Part shown: in pieces, positions 1 through 8,138 of the stretch
Layout: every line of letters starts with the position of its first letter
How positions within the stretch are numbered: position 1 is the first letter of the stretch
Assembly (NCBI RefSeq): GCF_002902945.1
Contig: NZ_CP026103.1
Coordinates: 1,054,001-1,118,000, forward strand
DNA length: 64,000 bases
Direction: 5' to 3'
Source of the DNA: Paraburkholderia caribensis
GTDB lineage: Bacteria > Pseudomonadota > Gammaproteobacteria > Burkholderiales > Burkholderiaceae
The notes under the pieces: generated by a model
Told to the model about the DNA's origin: nothing
Database searches by the model: none
What the model saw: the letters and a program-made list of their open reading frames with translations, nothing else
Program-made: the position numbers and the translations under genes

Positions 1-232
1 TGACGAGAATCATCGGTAACTGAATTGCTGCATCCGAACGTAGAGAACGATGGGGCGGTATTCGATACGTCCGCACCCGCATTGCCAGGCACGGTCCGCT
101 ATGCCACGTCGTTCACGCGTCATTCCGGTTCTTCCTCGGAGCGCCCCGGCCATAGCGGTATTGTTGCGGTGACTCTCAGACGGTGACAACCGAATGCAAG
201 ATGATTAAAGGTCAATCAGAACGGGAAACCAC
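1..232. other. Upstream region of arsA, no gene recognised
   Basis: I see no convincing gene here. A short minus-strand reading frame (about 37 codons, starting near 131) and the open plus-strand frame ending near 190 are both too short to call. There is no arsD- or arsR-like sequence in front of arsA, where those genes often lie. Base composition is lower in GC than in the catabolic operons further right. Confidence 0.5.
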
Positions 233-1999
233 ATGCCATCACGACTCGCGTTACTGGAAGCACCGACCAGATACATGTTCTTCACCGGAAAAGGTGGAGT
301 GGGAAAGACGTCGGTTTCCACCGCCGTAGCTATCGCGCTGGCCGACGCCGGCAAAAAGATCTTGTTGGTTAGCACAGATGCCGCGTCCAATCTTGACGAA
401 ATGCTCGGTATTGAATTGATCAATACTCCGGTCCCGGTACCAGGCGTGGTCGGACTGCGCGTACTGAACATCGACCCAGACGTCGCCGCGGAGAACTATC
501 GCGTTCGCGTTGTCGAACAGATGGACCCCGAGGCGAGTGCCGACGAAATTGCGACCGTGCGAGAACAGCTATCGGGTGCCTGCACCACCGAGATTGCCAC
601 GTTTGATGAGTTTTCCAGCTTACTTTCTCACGGTGCATCTGACTTTGATCATGTGGTATTCGACACAGCCCCCACCGGGCACACGTTGCGGTTGTTGAGC
701 CTGCCCAAAGCGTGGAGCGGGTTCCTTAAGGGTAATGACCGGGGGGCGTCCTGCCTGGGGCCGCATTCCGGCTTGAAAATGCAGGAGAAACTCTTCAATC
801 AGGCGTTGGCAGCGCTTAACGACGCGAGTATGACAACCATCGTGCTGGTAGCCCGGCCCGAAACTGGCGCATTGGAAGAGGCCGCGCGTACGTCGTCCGA
901 GCTGCGAGATCTGGGGCTGGCAAATCAGCGCCTTGTCCTGAACGCGGTTTTCCAGGCAAGCCAATCCCATGACCGCATTGGCGACGCTCTTGATGCCTTG
1001 GGAAAGAAGGCTCTCGCAGCCATGCCGGAAGCGCTGCGCCGGCTTCCCACGGATCATGTGCCGCTGCGCGCAGTGGACTCAGTGGGCTTACCTGCGCTCC
1101 GAGCCCTCCTGGCCCCGGAATTGACATCGGTAAGCAATGTGCCTCGCGGCGTGCTCACGCACCTTGCACACCACCCCATGTCGGAATTGGTTAAGGAATT
1201 GGCCCACGCCGATCGGGGGCTGATCATGGTCATGGGCAAAGGTGGCGTCGGCAAGACAACTATCGCGTCCGCTATCGCCTTGGGGCTGGTTCGCAGCGGG
1301 AAGTCGGTGCATCTGACCACTACTGATCCAGCTGCGCATCTAGCGATGACCCTTCAGGGAAATGTCCCGGGACTCACTGTGGGGCGAATTGACCCCGAAG
1401 TGGAAACCAGGAAGTATGTGGACAAGATCGTGGCTGCACGTGCGCCCCGAATGACAGAGGACGAGAAGGCACTGCTCATTGAGGACCTACGATCCCCCTG
1501 TACTGAAGAGGTCGCTGTGTTTCATGCCTTCTCGCATGTCGTGTCTCAGGCTGGCAGCTCATTCGTGGTACTGGATACCGCTCCGACCGGTCACTCTCTG
1601 TTGCTGATGGACGCCGCGGGCGCCTACCATCGTCAGATGGTACGCGCGTTTGACGACAAGGCTCCCGGCCGCATCGTGACACCGTTGATGCGATTGCAAG
1701 ATACTAACTACACGAGGATCATCCTGGTCACGTTGCCAGAAACGACGCCGGTGTCACAGGCAGCGGCATTGCAGGAAGATCTACGCAGGGCCGATATCGA
1801 ACCATTTGCATGGGTGGTCAACCGGTCATTGCTGGCCACGGATACTAATGACTCAGTGCTGCTGGCGCGTTTGAACAGTGAAAGAAAGCAAATGGAGCGG
1901 GTGGCAACGCTATCGAAACATGGGGTCTATGTGGTTCCATGGCGAGCCGATCCACCGGTGGGAATCCTTGGGCTTGAAAAGCTACTTGAAGGCGACTGA
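233..1999 (+). CDS. arsA: Arsenite-transporting ATPase ArsA (two-domain)
   Basis: A 588-residue cytoplasmic ATPase that, by family knowledge, energises the ArsB membrane pump for As(III)/Sb(III). Both halves carry the deviant Walker A motif GKGGVGKT (residues 19-26 and 335-342) and a DTAPTGH signature (about 144 and 448). Cysteines 117, 174 and 423 sit in SGACTTE, GASCLGP and RSPCTEE contexts. They match the three metal-binding cysteines of the E. coli plasmid protein (113/172/422), so the metal site looks intact. Length is normal for the family (about 583). The start is the first ATG of the frame; its ribosome site is weak. No arsB, arsC, arsD or arsR is visible in the window. Codon use is less GC-biased than in the neighbours, and IS elements lie directly downstream, suggesting transfer. 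Confidence 0.95.
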   Translation: MPSRLALLEAPTRYMFFTGKGGVGKTSVSTAVAIALADAGKKILLVSTDAASNLDEMLGIELINTPVPVPGVVGLRVLNIDPDVAAENYRVRVVEQMDPEASADEIATVREQLSGACTTEIATFDEFSSLLSHGASDFDHVVFDTAPTGHTLRLLSLPKAWSGFLKGNDRGASCLGPHSGLKMQEKLFNQALAALNDASMTTIVLVARPETGALEEAARTSSELRDLGLANQRLVLNAVFQASQSHDRIGDALDALGKKALAAMPEALRRLPTDHVPLRAVDSVGLPALRALLAPELTSVSNVPRGVLTHLAHHPMSELVKELAHADRGLIMVMGKGGVGKTTIASAIALGLVRSGKSVHLTTTDPAAHLAMTLQGNVPGLTVGRIDPEVETRKYVDKIVAARAPRMTEDEKALLIEDLRSPCTEEVAVFHAFSHVVSQAGSSFVVLDTAPTGHSLLLMDAAGAYHRQMVRAFDDKAPGRIVTPLMRLQDTNYTRIILVTLPETTPVSQAAALQEDLRRADIEPFAWVVNRSLLATDTNDSVLLARLNSERKQMERVATLSKHGVYVVPWRADPPVGILGLEKLLEGD

Positions 2000-2309
2000 C
2001 GGCCGAGGCTGCCTTTGAAGCATGTACACGCGCCTTGGGCAGGCCGGAACCGGACATTTCTTATATGGTCGCCTCCCATTTGCAAGGCAATTGTGCATGG
2101 CGAGGAGGGTGGTTGCGGACTTATATCCGGACTCGATCGCGGGCATGCCCGCCGGCCCCGATGGATTTCGCCGCAAGGGTCCTAATCTAATTGGCGGACT
2201 CGAAGTCCGAGAAATGTCTCAGGCTTGCCCTTGCACGGTCCAACCTGTCTTGCCATCGTTCAATTTACCTGTGCAACCGTGAATGGTTAAAGCGTGTGCC
2301 TGGGGGCCG
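2000..2309. other. Non-coding stretch between arsA and the IS1111-type transposase
   Basis: No convincing gene. The region lies 3' of the transposase, which is read on the minus strand. IS1111-group elements of the IS110 family are reported to carry a non-coding region encoding the bridge RNA on this side. The left boundary of the element could not be located: I found no clear subterminal inverted repeat. Confidence 0.4.
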
Positions 2310-3320
2310 TCACTGTGCCGGTGTCGACTGATACGTTCGCCCATACGCCAGCAGTGCCCAGATCGTTCGCGCCATCTTGTTGGCCAGCGCGACAGCGACG
2401 ACGTTCGTGGGACGTCGGGCCAACAGTGCACGCAGTCGTTCCGGCAGATGTTTCGCCGCTGAGATGACGAATCGGGCGCCGTGGATCAGCAGCGTTCGTA
2501 AATACACGTCACCGCGTTTGCTGATGCCACCGAGCTTCACCTTGCCGCCAGAACCGTTCTGTCGTGGCACCAGGCCCAGATAAGCGGCAAACTCTCGCCC
2601 TGAACGGAACGTCTTTGCCTGTCCGATCACAGATACCGCCGCAGTCGCGGTGAGCACACCCACGCCAGGAATCTCCGAGATGCGACGGCATGCGTCGTCG
2701 TTGCGCCGCCAGTCGAGAATGCGACGTTCGAGCCGTGCGATCTGCTCGTCGAGTTCACGAAGTCGCGAGAATTGATCCTGCAGGCTGTCTGCGAGCATAG
2801 CTGGCAGCTGGTCGGCCAGTGAGGCCAGCGCGAGTTTGGCGGCCTCGATTGATGCCCGGCGCCCCTGAGGCAGGACGACTCCGAATTCATAGAGCAGTCC
2901 ACGAAGCTGGTTGACCTGCATGACGCGAATGCGGACCAGTTGTTGGCGGATGCGGTGCATTGCGAGCATGGCCTGCTGGTCTTCGGTCTTGACGGCCACG
3001 AACCGCATGCCTGGACGCTGGGCGGCTTCCCAGATCGCCGCAGCGTCGGCTGCGTCATTCTTGTTCGACTTCACGAACGGCCGCACGAACTGGGCTGCGA
3101 TGAGCCGCACGTCGTGGCCAAGTCGCGCCAGGACGCGGGCCCAGTGATGGGCGCTGCCACAGGCTTCCATGACGACACGACTCGCAGGCCGGTTGGCAAA
3201 GAACGGCACGAGCTGGGCGCGTTTGAGAACCTTGCTGCGAATCGTGCCAGTATCTGGCTCGACATAGTGAATCTGGAATACGCGTTTGGCCAGGTCGATG
3301 GCAATGGTCGTGGGTTCCAT
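2310..3320 (-). CDS. IS110-family transposase (IS1111 group)
   Basis: DEDD recombinase of 336 residues. The N-terminal RuvC-like half starts TIAIDLAKRVFQ, giving the first acidic residue, and continues with MEACGSAHHWAR and FVKSNKNDAADA. The C-terminal Transposase_20 half begins near ISEIPGVGVLTA and contains GISKRGDVYLRTLL. The residue pattern (QFVRPFVKSNKND, LLYEFGVVLPQG) resembles IS1111 itself. The reading frame is open 35 codons further upstream, but the ATG at 3320 is preceded by AAGGAGAACCAG and starts the conserved domain, so it is chosen. The gene is intact, so the element may still be mobile. Element boundaries are not resolved. Confidence 0.9.
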   Translation of the reverse strand: MEPTTIAIDLAKRVFQIHYVEPDTGTIRSKVLKRAQLVPFFANRPASRVVMEACGSAHHWARVLARLGHDVRLIAAQFVRPFVKSNKNDAADAAAIWEAAQRPGMRFVAVKTEDQQAMLAMHRIRQQLVRIRVMQVNQLRGLLYEFGVVLPQGRRASIEAAKLALASLADQLPAMLADSLQDQFSRLRELDEQIARLERRILDWRRNDDACRRISEIPGVGVLTATAAVSVIGQAKTFRSGREFAAYLGLVPRQNGSGGKVKLGGISKRGDVYLRTLLIHGARFVISAAKHLPERLRALLARRPTNVVAVALANKMARTIWALLAYGRTYQSTPAQ

Positions 3321-3465
3321 CTGGTTCTCCTTGACGGCAGGACTGCCGAACCAGCAATGTCGCACGTTCAGCCCACGGGCCTGCGGCGTTGAGCGGCCCG
3401 TTAAGGCGGGAGGCGACCATTCCATCTATTTGGGACCTACATTTGGTGTCAAAGCCAGATTGAAA

Positions 3466-3504
3466 TGTCGTAGCGCCGGCTATTTACAGATGTCGTGTTT
3501 CTGA
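3466..3504. repeat. Right inverted terminal repeat of the ISNCY element
   Basis: 39-bp end. From the ggc before tattt to the inner edge it is identical to the reverse complement of 5064-5101; only a 6-7 nt block after the outer TGTCG differs. The TGTCG motif occurs twice in the end (3466 and 3491), the pattern of a double transposase binding site. Confidence 0.85.
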
Positions 3505-3590
3505 CGTTGGGTCTGGGTCTGTCTTTCATGGTTTGAATCTCACGCAGTGTCGAAGGATGCGGATTGAACGGGCAGGGCGTGTCAGTCCGT

Positions 3591-5033
3591 TCAGTGAGTG
3601 CGTGCGGACCGCTGGCCAGGTGTGGAAAGCGCCTTCGACGGCTGCGCGATCTGCACGATTGCCTGATCCAGATCGTCGCGCGTGAACTCGCGCGGTTTCT
3701 TCGTGCCGGGCAGCCGGTCCTTCGCGCGCGGTGCCACGCCCCGGTTGGTACGCGACGGCGAGCCCGAGATGCGCCGGTCATCACGCTGCGCCTGCAGCGC
3801 CTGCGCGACCTGTAGCGCGTGAGCCAGCCGCTTGTGCTCGATCACCGCGCCCTGATCGACTTCCGCGAGCTTGTCGTAGCGCCGGCACGCCAGCACCTGA
3901 CCATCGGCGCGGATCTCGATGCGCCCGTCCGGGTACTCCCACACGTCAATGTAGCGGTGAACCAGCGCGCGGTTGGCCGGCGTGTCTTCCAGCAGGTACA
4001 TGACCCGGTCGTATTGCACCGTCAGTGACTTCGTCACACGGCGCGTCTCGCGCCAGGTCATCAGCCGGTCCAGATCCTCATCGTCACGCAACGGCCGGTG
4101 TGCGTCGAACGTGCTTCTCGGCGGCTTCGCGAAACGCGCGTTGTAGGCCGCGATAAAGCAGGGCGCGTACGCGTTGGCGTCAGCGACCGTGCTGATGCCC
4201 TTCAGGCGCAACTCCTTGACGAGCCGGTCCTGCAGCGTCAGGTGCGCACGCTCCACACGACCCTTCGCGGAACTCGAGTTCGCGCAGAACGTATCGATGT
4301 TCAGTTCGTACATCGCGCGGCCAAAGTGCGTCACGCTGCGCCCCGTCTTGCCGGCGCACGTGCTGCGGAACACGCTCGCGCGGTCGCTGTAGAACGCCAC
4401 CGGCTTGCCATGGCGCTCGAGGTACGCGCGCGTCGCCTCGAAATAGCTGAAGGTCGACTCGGTGGCCGTGAAGTGCAACTGCATCAGCCGGCTGGTCGCA
4501 TCATCGACATACACCAGCAGCGTGCAGGCCGGCGCGCGGTCCTCGAACCAGCGGTGATCGCTGCCGTCGATCTGCACCAGTTCGCCCAGGCAGGCGCGCC
4601 GCGCCCGTGGCTGGTAGAGCTTCGGCGGACGCTGTTTGCGCGGCACCCACAGTCCGCCCTCGGTCATCAGTCGCCTGACCGTCTCCTTGGCCAGCCGGAT
4701 GCCGTGACATTCCTCGAGCTTCTCGCGCGCCAGCGTCGGCCCAAAATCCGCGTAGCGCTCGCGGACGATCGTCAGGGCCCGCACCGCCAGCCCTGCGTCG
4801 AGCTTGCGGTTACCCGGTCGGCCACGTCTGCCGGAGGCCACGCCGGATGGCCCACGCTCCCGATACCGGGTCACCAGACGTTCGACCTGGCGCACGGTCA
4901 GGCCCAGCCGTTCGGCGGCACGGCCGGGCTTCAGGCCGATCTCAACGATGGCCTGGATAACCTTCAGCCTGTCCAGTTCGCGCATGCTCAGACTCACCAG
5001 TGTGGTGTCCGGCTTCATGGCTGGCTCCCGCAT
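3591..5033 (-). CDS. ISNCY-family DDE transposase
   Basis: 480 residues. An N-terminal helix-turn-helix region (about 25-75, LKPGRAAERLGLTVRQVERL) precedes an rve-type integrase core. The core has the acidic residues in LVQIDGSDHRW, in FYSDRASVF and in KGRVERAHLTLQD (D, D, E). The ATG at 5018 (MKPDTT) is an alternative start five codons in. The gene fills the element between its terminal repeats and looks intact. It reads leftwards, towards the IS1111-type transposase. Confidence 0.92.
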   Translation of the reverse strand: MREPAMKPDTTLVSLSMRELDRLKVIQAIVEIGLKPGRAAERLGLTVRQVERLVTRYRERGPSGVASGRRGRPGNRKLDAGLAVRALTIVRERYADFGPTLAREKLEECHGIRLAKETVRRLMTEGGLWVPRKQRPPKLYQPRARRACLGELVQIDGSDHRWFEDRAPACTLLVYVDDATSRLMQLHFTATESTFSYFEATRAYLERHGKPVAFYSDRASVFRSTCAGKTGRSVTHFGRAMYELNIDTFCANSSSAKGRVERAHLTLQDRLVKELRLKGISTVADANAYAPCFIAAYNARFAKPPRSTFDAHRPLRDDEDLDRLMTWRETRRVTKSLTVQYDRVMYLLEDTPANRALVHRYIDVWEYPDGRIEIRADGQVLACRRYDKLAEVDQGAVIEHKRLAHALQVAQALQAQRDDRRISGSPSRTNRGVAPRAKDRLPGTKKPREFTRDDLDQAIVQIAQPSKALSTPGQRSARTH

Positions 5034-5063
5034 GGTTGCAGCACGGTGCCAGCTTGCCAGCGT

Positions 5064-5101
5064 TCAGAAACACGACATCTGTAAATAGCCAGAACACGAC
5101 A
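5064..5101. repeat. Left inverted terminal repeat of the ISNCY element
   Basis: 38-bp end upstream of the transposase start, with two CACGACA copies (5071 and 5095). It is complementary to 3466-3504 except for the short variable block. It probably also contains the transposase promoter, because only 30 bp separate it from the start codon. Confidence 0.85.
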
Positions 5102-5205
5102 TTAGGATAGAGCCGCTACAGATTTTTTGTTGATAATTTATGTTATGTCAAATCTAGAATCGCAGCAAAAAGCAAACACAGCCCAAAGGCCCCACAAAAC
5201 CCACC

Positions 5206-5598
5206 TCAAATCCCCACATCCTCCACCAACCCCGCTTTCAGCGCCCGAATGCGCCGATCAACGAAATACCCGCCGCCTTCCGTATAACGCAGGTACAACC
5301 GCCCGCACGCCGAACACTCCCACACGCCACACCGGTTATACGGAAAGTACCGTGGCGCGATCGGCGCATCCGGCGACCAGTACTGAACGTTATCCGGCCG
5401 GTACTCAGCAAACGTAGGCTCAGGATCATCTTCGCGCATGAGCGTCGCCACCTCGACAAGCCGCGTCTCATCGAGCGAAAGCGGCTGCGATTGCCATCCA
5501 TCCAGCGGCGTCTTCGTGCAGGAGCACGGCGCAGGACCATTCTCTTCAGCGCGCTGGGCAAGTGCGACGAGAGCCGCCGCGTCCACATAGGGTGTCAT
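5206..5598 (-). CDS. Conserved hypothetical protein with a Cys-pair motif
   Basis: 130 residues, no signal peptide or membrane segment. Cysteines occur as CSC near residue 26 and as a CGVWECSACG cluster near residue 94, followed by an aromatic, glycine-rich tail. This suggests a small zinc-ribbon-like fold. I do not recognise a function. The start ATG has GGAAA upstream. It stands alone between the ISNCY element and gene remnants, so its operon context is uninformative. Confidence 0.6.
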   Translation of the reverse strand: MTPYVDAAALVALAQRAEENGPAPCSCTKTPLDGWQSQPLSLDETRLVEVATLMREDDPEPTFAEYRPDNVQYWSPDAPIAPRYFPYNRCGVWECSACGRLYLRYTEGGGYFVDRRIRALKAGLVEDVGI

Positions 5599-5694
5599 GA
5601 AGTATTGCCTGTTTCCGGGTTGGTTCGATGCCGACGGCGCGAGCGTCCCTTATACATCAACTCGCGCAACCACGCCGCGCCGCTCGCCAGCACC

Positions 5695-5889
5695 TCACCC
5701 CTTCATCATCCGCTCACGATGCGGCATCACCCATGAGCGGTCGAAACGGCCTTCGGCAATCGATCGCATTGCAGCCGCCTCCTTCGCGCCCTGCTTGCGC
5801 GCGCCCTCGATCACGCTTTCCACATCGGAAGGCGCGATCGCCAGTAGCCCATCTTCGTCGCCGACGATGATGTCGCCCGGATTCAACTT
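5695..5889 (-). pseudogene. RraA-like / dimethylmenaquinone methyltransferase-like fragment (C-terminus only)
   Basis: About 64 codons match the C-terminal part of RraA-fold aldolases and regulators: LNPGDIIVGDEDG followed by a helix ending FDRSWV. Full-length members have about 200-240 residues, so roughly the first two thirds are missing. There is no plausible start or ribosome site at the truncation. Immediately to the right the sequence changes into the 3' end of a transporter gene on the opposite strand, marking a deletion junction near 5886-5893. I treat it as a dead fragment. Confidence 0.65.
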
Positions 5890-5892
5890 GCG

Positions 5893-5991
5893 CGCGCCAC
5901 GCTTCGTGCGTTCGTGTTCCCGATTGGCGCGTTCATCGTGCCCGAGACGCGTGGCCGGCTCGATCAGCCGGCTTCGCTCAACACGAACTGA
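5893..5991 (+). pseudogene. MFS transporter C-terminal fragment
   Basis: About 32 codons in one plus-strand frame end with FVFPIGAFIVPETRG and then a short tail to TGA at 5989-5991. A last membrane segment followed by PETRG is the usual end of major-facilitator sugar or acid permeases. The rest of the gene is absent. The fragment begins where the RraA-like remnant on the other strand breaks off. The call rests on a short stretch and is moderate only. Confidence 0.5.
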
Positions 5992-5995
5992 GGTC

Positions 5996-6907
5996 TCACG
6001 GGTCCGCCGCGCTCTTCGTGACGCGGCGGATTTCTTCGGCGATGATGTCGATCAGGGCTTGCGCGGCAGGCCCGACCGGCCGCTTCGGATGCGACACCTG
6101 AACGATGTGACGCAAGATTGACGGCGTCGTGATGCGGTGTGCGCGCAGCGTGCCTTCGTCCACTTTGCGCTGCACGACGACACGCGGCAAGATCGTCGCG
6201 ACGCTGCTCTGCTCGACGAACTGTACGATGGTGCTCAGCAGATCGATTTCGAACGTGGGCTTGATGATGATATTGGCGGCCAACAACGCGGCGTCGAGCG
6301 CGCCGCGCAAGCCGTTGCGGCGCGTCGGCAGCACCAGTTCGACGGCGGGCGGCTGTGAAAGATCGATGGTGTCCGGCAACGCGGCAACACACCTCATGCC
6401 CGTCACGTAGACCATCTCTTCGACCAGCAGCGGCTGCATGTCGAGCGTGAGGCGGCCGCGCGGCTTGTTGATGATCGCGGCATCGAGGCGCCCTGCTTCG
6501 ACAGCGTCGATCAACTGCGCGCTGAAGCCATCGGCCACCGACACCTCGACCTGAGGAAACAGCGCATTGAACTTCGCCAGTGATTCGGCAAGCACGCTTT
6601 CCGTTTCCGATGCGACCATGCCGAGCGACACGCGGCCCGTGACGATCACGTCCTGACGGCTCAACTGGACGCGCGCGTGCTCGATGTCGCGCATGATCGG
6701 CGTGTAGAGGCGATACATTTGCCGCGCCGCGTCCGTGGGCGTCATGCCGTGCGGACCGCGTTCGAAGAGCGCCTGCCCCAGTTCCGCTTCGAGCTTCGAA
6801 ATCTGCATGCTGAGCGCCGGCTGGACGATGTTCAGGCGCTTCGCCGCGCGCGTCACCGAGCCGTCTTCGAAGAGTGCGATGAAGTACTGGATTTGCTTGA
6901 GGTCCAT
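5996..6907 (-). CDS. LysR-family transcriptional regulator
   Basis: 303 residues. An N-terminal winged helix-turn-helix (about 1-60, with SVTRAAKRLNIVQPALSMQI) is followed by a substrate-binding domain to about 295. It lies convergent to the MFS remnant and may once have controlled the now-deleted RraA/MFS pair; that is inference. It is separated by 9 bp from the lacI-type gene to the right, which reads the same way. Effector unknown. Confidence 0.9.
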   Translation of the reverse strand: MDLKQIQYFIALFEDGSVTRAAKRLNIVQPALSMQISKLEAELGQALFERGPHGMTPTDAARQMYRLYTPIMRDIEHARVQLSRQDVIVTGRVSLGMVASETESVLAESLAKFNALFPQVEVSVADGFSAQLIDAVEAGRLDAAIINKPRGRLTLDMQPLLVEEMVYVTGMRCVAALPDTIDLSQPPAVELVLPTRRNGLRGALDAALLAANIIIKPTFEIDLLSTIVQFVEQSSVATILPRVVVQRKVDEGTLRAHRITTPSILRHIVQVSHPKRPVGPAAQALIDIIAEEIRRVTKSAADP

Positions 6908-6916
6908 GCTGCCATT

Positions 6917-7921
6917 CTACGTGGACTGCCTTCTCACCAACGTCGGCAAAGGCGCAATCACGGCAGGCGGCTGCCCCTCGCCACGCGGCTCGTGAATCAA
7001 CCGTATCAGCAATTCGATCGACGCCTGCGCAATCGCTTCCGTATTGATCGCCACCGTCGTCAGCGAGGGCCGCACCTGATGCGCCAGCTGAATATCCGTG
7101 ATGCCGATCACGGATACATCGCCGGGTACTTTACGGCCTAGCGTCGCCAGCGCCTGCAACGCGCCGATCGCGAGCAGATCATTGGTGGCGAACAGCGCGC
7201 TCAGATGCGGCTCGCGCTCCATCAACTCCACGCATGCGGCAAAGCCTGCGTCGATCGTATCGGGAATCTGCAGCACGGCGGCGTCGTCCGGTTCGAGACC
7301 GGCTTCGCGCATCACCTCGCGAAAGCCCGTCGCACGCGCATCCTGCAATCCGCCGCAACCGTCGCCGACCAGCATGCCGATATCGCGATGCCCCAGTTCC
7401 AGCAGGTGCCGCGCCGCGAGCGCGCCCGCATGCGCGAAATCGACGGCCACACAGGGCAGCGCGGGCAACTGTTCGGGATGCTCCCACAGGCTCAACACGA
7501 TCGGTGCACCGACGGCTGCCGACTCGCACAGCTCGTTGATCGCGATATCCGTGTTGAGCACCAGCACGCCTTCGGCCAGCGTGCCCGCAATCTGCGTGAG
7601 ATACGCACGGCCGATTTCCGCGTCGTCGTCCGTGTTGCACACCATCAGGAAGTAGCCGGCGCGCCGCGCCGCGCGTTCGGCCGCGAGCACGAACTCGGGA
7701 TAAAACGGATTCGCAATACTCGACAACATCAGCGCCAGCGTGGGCGAGCGCCCTTCTGCCAACGCGCGCGCATTCAGGTTGGGCCGGTAGCCGAGTTCGC
7801 GGATAGCCCGCATCACGCGCTCTGCCGTTTCGGGCCGTACCTTGTCCGGGTTGCGCAACACGTTCGAAACGGTTGCCGCCGTGACCTGCGCGCGTCGCGC
7901 GACGTCGGTTAAGGTTGTCAT
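6917..7921 (-). CDS. LacI-family repressor of the beta-galactoside operon
   Basis: 334 residues. The HTH is at the very N-terminus (TLTDVARRAQVTAATVSNVL) with a hinge helix near 45-60, then a periplasmic-binding-protein-like sugar-sensing domain. It is divergent from the sugar ABC transporter and galactosidase genes. Two 16-bp palindromes with the central CG typical of LacI operators lie in the intergenic region (8053-8068, 8109-8124), so it very likely represses that operon until a galactoside or its product binds. The start ATG is at the beginning of the HTH. Confidence 0.92.
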   Translation of the reverse strand: MTTLTDVARRAQVTAATVSNVLRNPDKVRPETAERVMRAIRELGYRPNLNARALAEGRSPTLALMLSSIANPFYPEFVLAAERAARRAGYFLMVCNTDDDAEIGRAYLTQIAGTLAEGVLVLNTDIAINELCESAAVGAPIVLSLWEHPEQLPALPCVAVDFAHAGALAARHLLELGHRDIGMLVGDGCGGLQDARATGFREVMREAGLEPDDAAVLQIPDTIDAGFAACVELMEREPHLSALFATNDLLAIGALQALATLGRKVPGDVSVIGITDIQLAHQVRPSLTTVAINTEAIAQASIELLIRLIHEPRGEGQPPAVIAPLPTLVRRQST

Positions 7922-8052
7922 GCCAGGAAGATTAGGAAAGATCCCATATTTAGAGACTATGAATCAGATGTTGCGCATCTACCGCAGGCTTTGATAACTT
8001 TTCTCGAAAGCACATTGGAGACGAACATGATCGCGGTTACGAGCACACCCGA

Positions 8053-8068
8053 ATTTAAACGCTTAAAT
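8053..8068. promoter_or_regulatory. LacI-type operator O1
   Basis: Palindrome ATTTAAACGCTTAAAT with central CG, 70 bp before the first gene of the transporter operon. It differs from the second site only by swapping the two bases flanking the central CG. The centres of the two sites are 56 bp apart. Confidence 0.8.
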
Positions 8069-8108
8069 CCACGCCGCGCAAGCCTCTGCGCGATTTTTTT
8101 CACGGCGA

Positions 8109-8124
8109 ATTTAAGCGTTTAAAT
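8109..8124. promoter_or_regulatory. LacI-type operator O2
   Basis: Perfect palindrome ATTTAAGCGTTTAAAT, 14 bp before the ATPase start codon, so bound repressor would cover the leader and ribosome-binding region. It pairs with the site at 8053-8068. Confidence 0.8.
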
Positions 8125-8138
8125 CCAGGGAAAACACC

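Larger units (their letters stand above)
3466..5101 (-). mobile_element. ISNCY-type (IS1202-like) insertion sequence, complete
   Basis: A 1636-bp element bounded by inverted terminal repeats (3466-3504 and 5064-5101) around one full-length DDE transposase. Outside the repeats I see no target duplication: the flanks read tgaaa and ttagg. The element is inserted beside the IS1111-type transposase, making a two-IS cluster between arsA and chromosomal-type genes. Confidence 0.85.

Noticed and set aside
2022..2282. 86-codon plus-strand open frame after arsA
   Set aside because: No ribosome site, odd composition and no recognisable domain; it lies in IS-flanking DNA and reads like non-coding sequence.
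4098..5084. Long plus-strand open frame (328 codons) opposite the ISNCY transposase
   Set aside because: Arg/His/Ala-rich antisense shadow of a high-GC gene; the transposase on the other strand explains the region.
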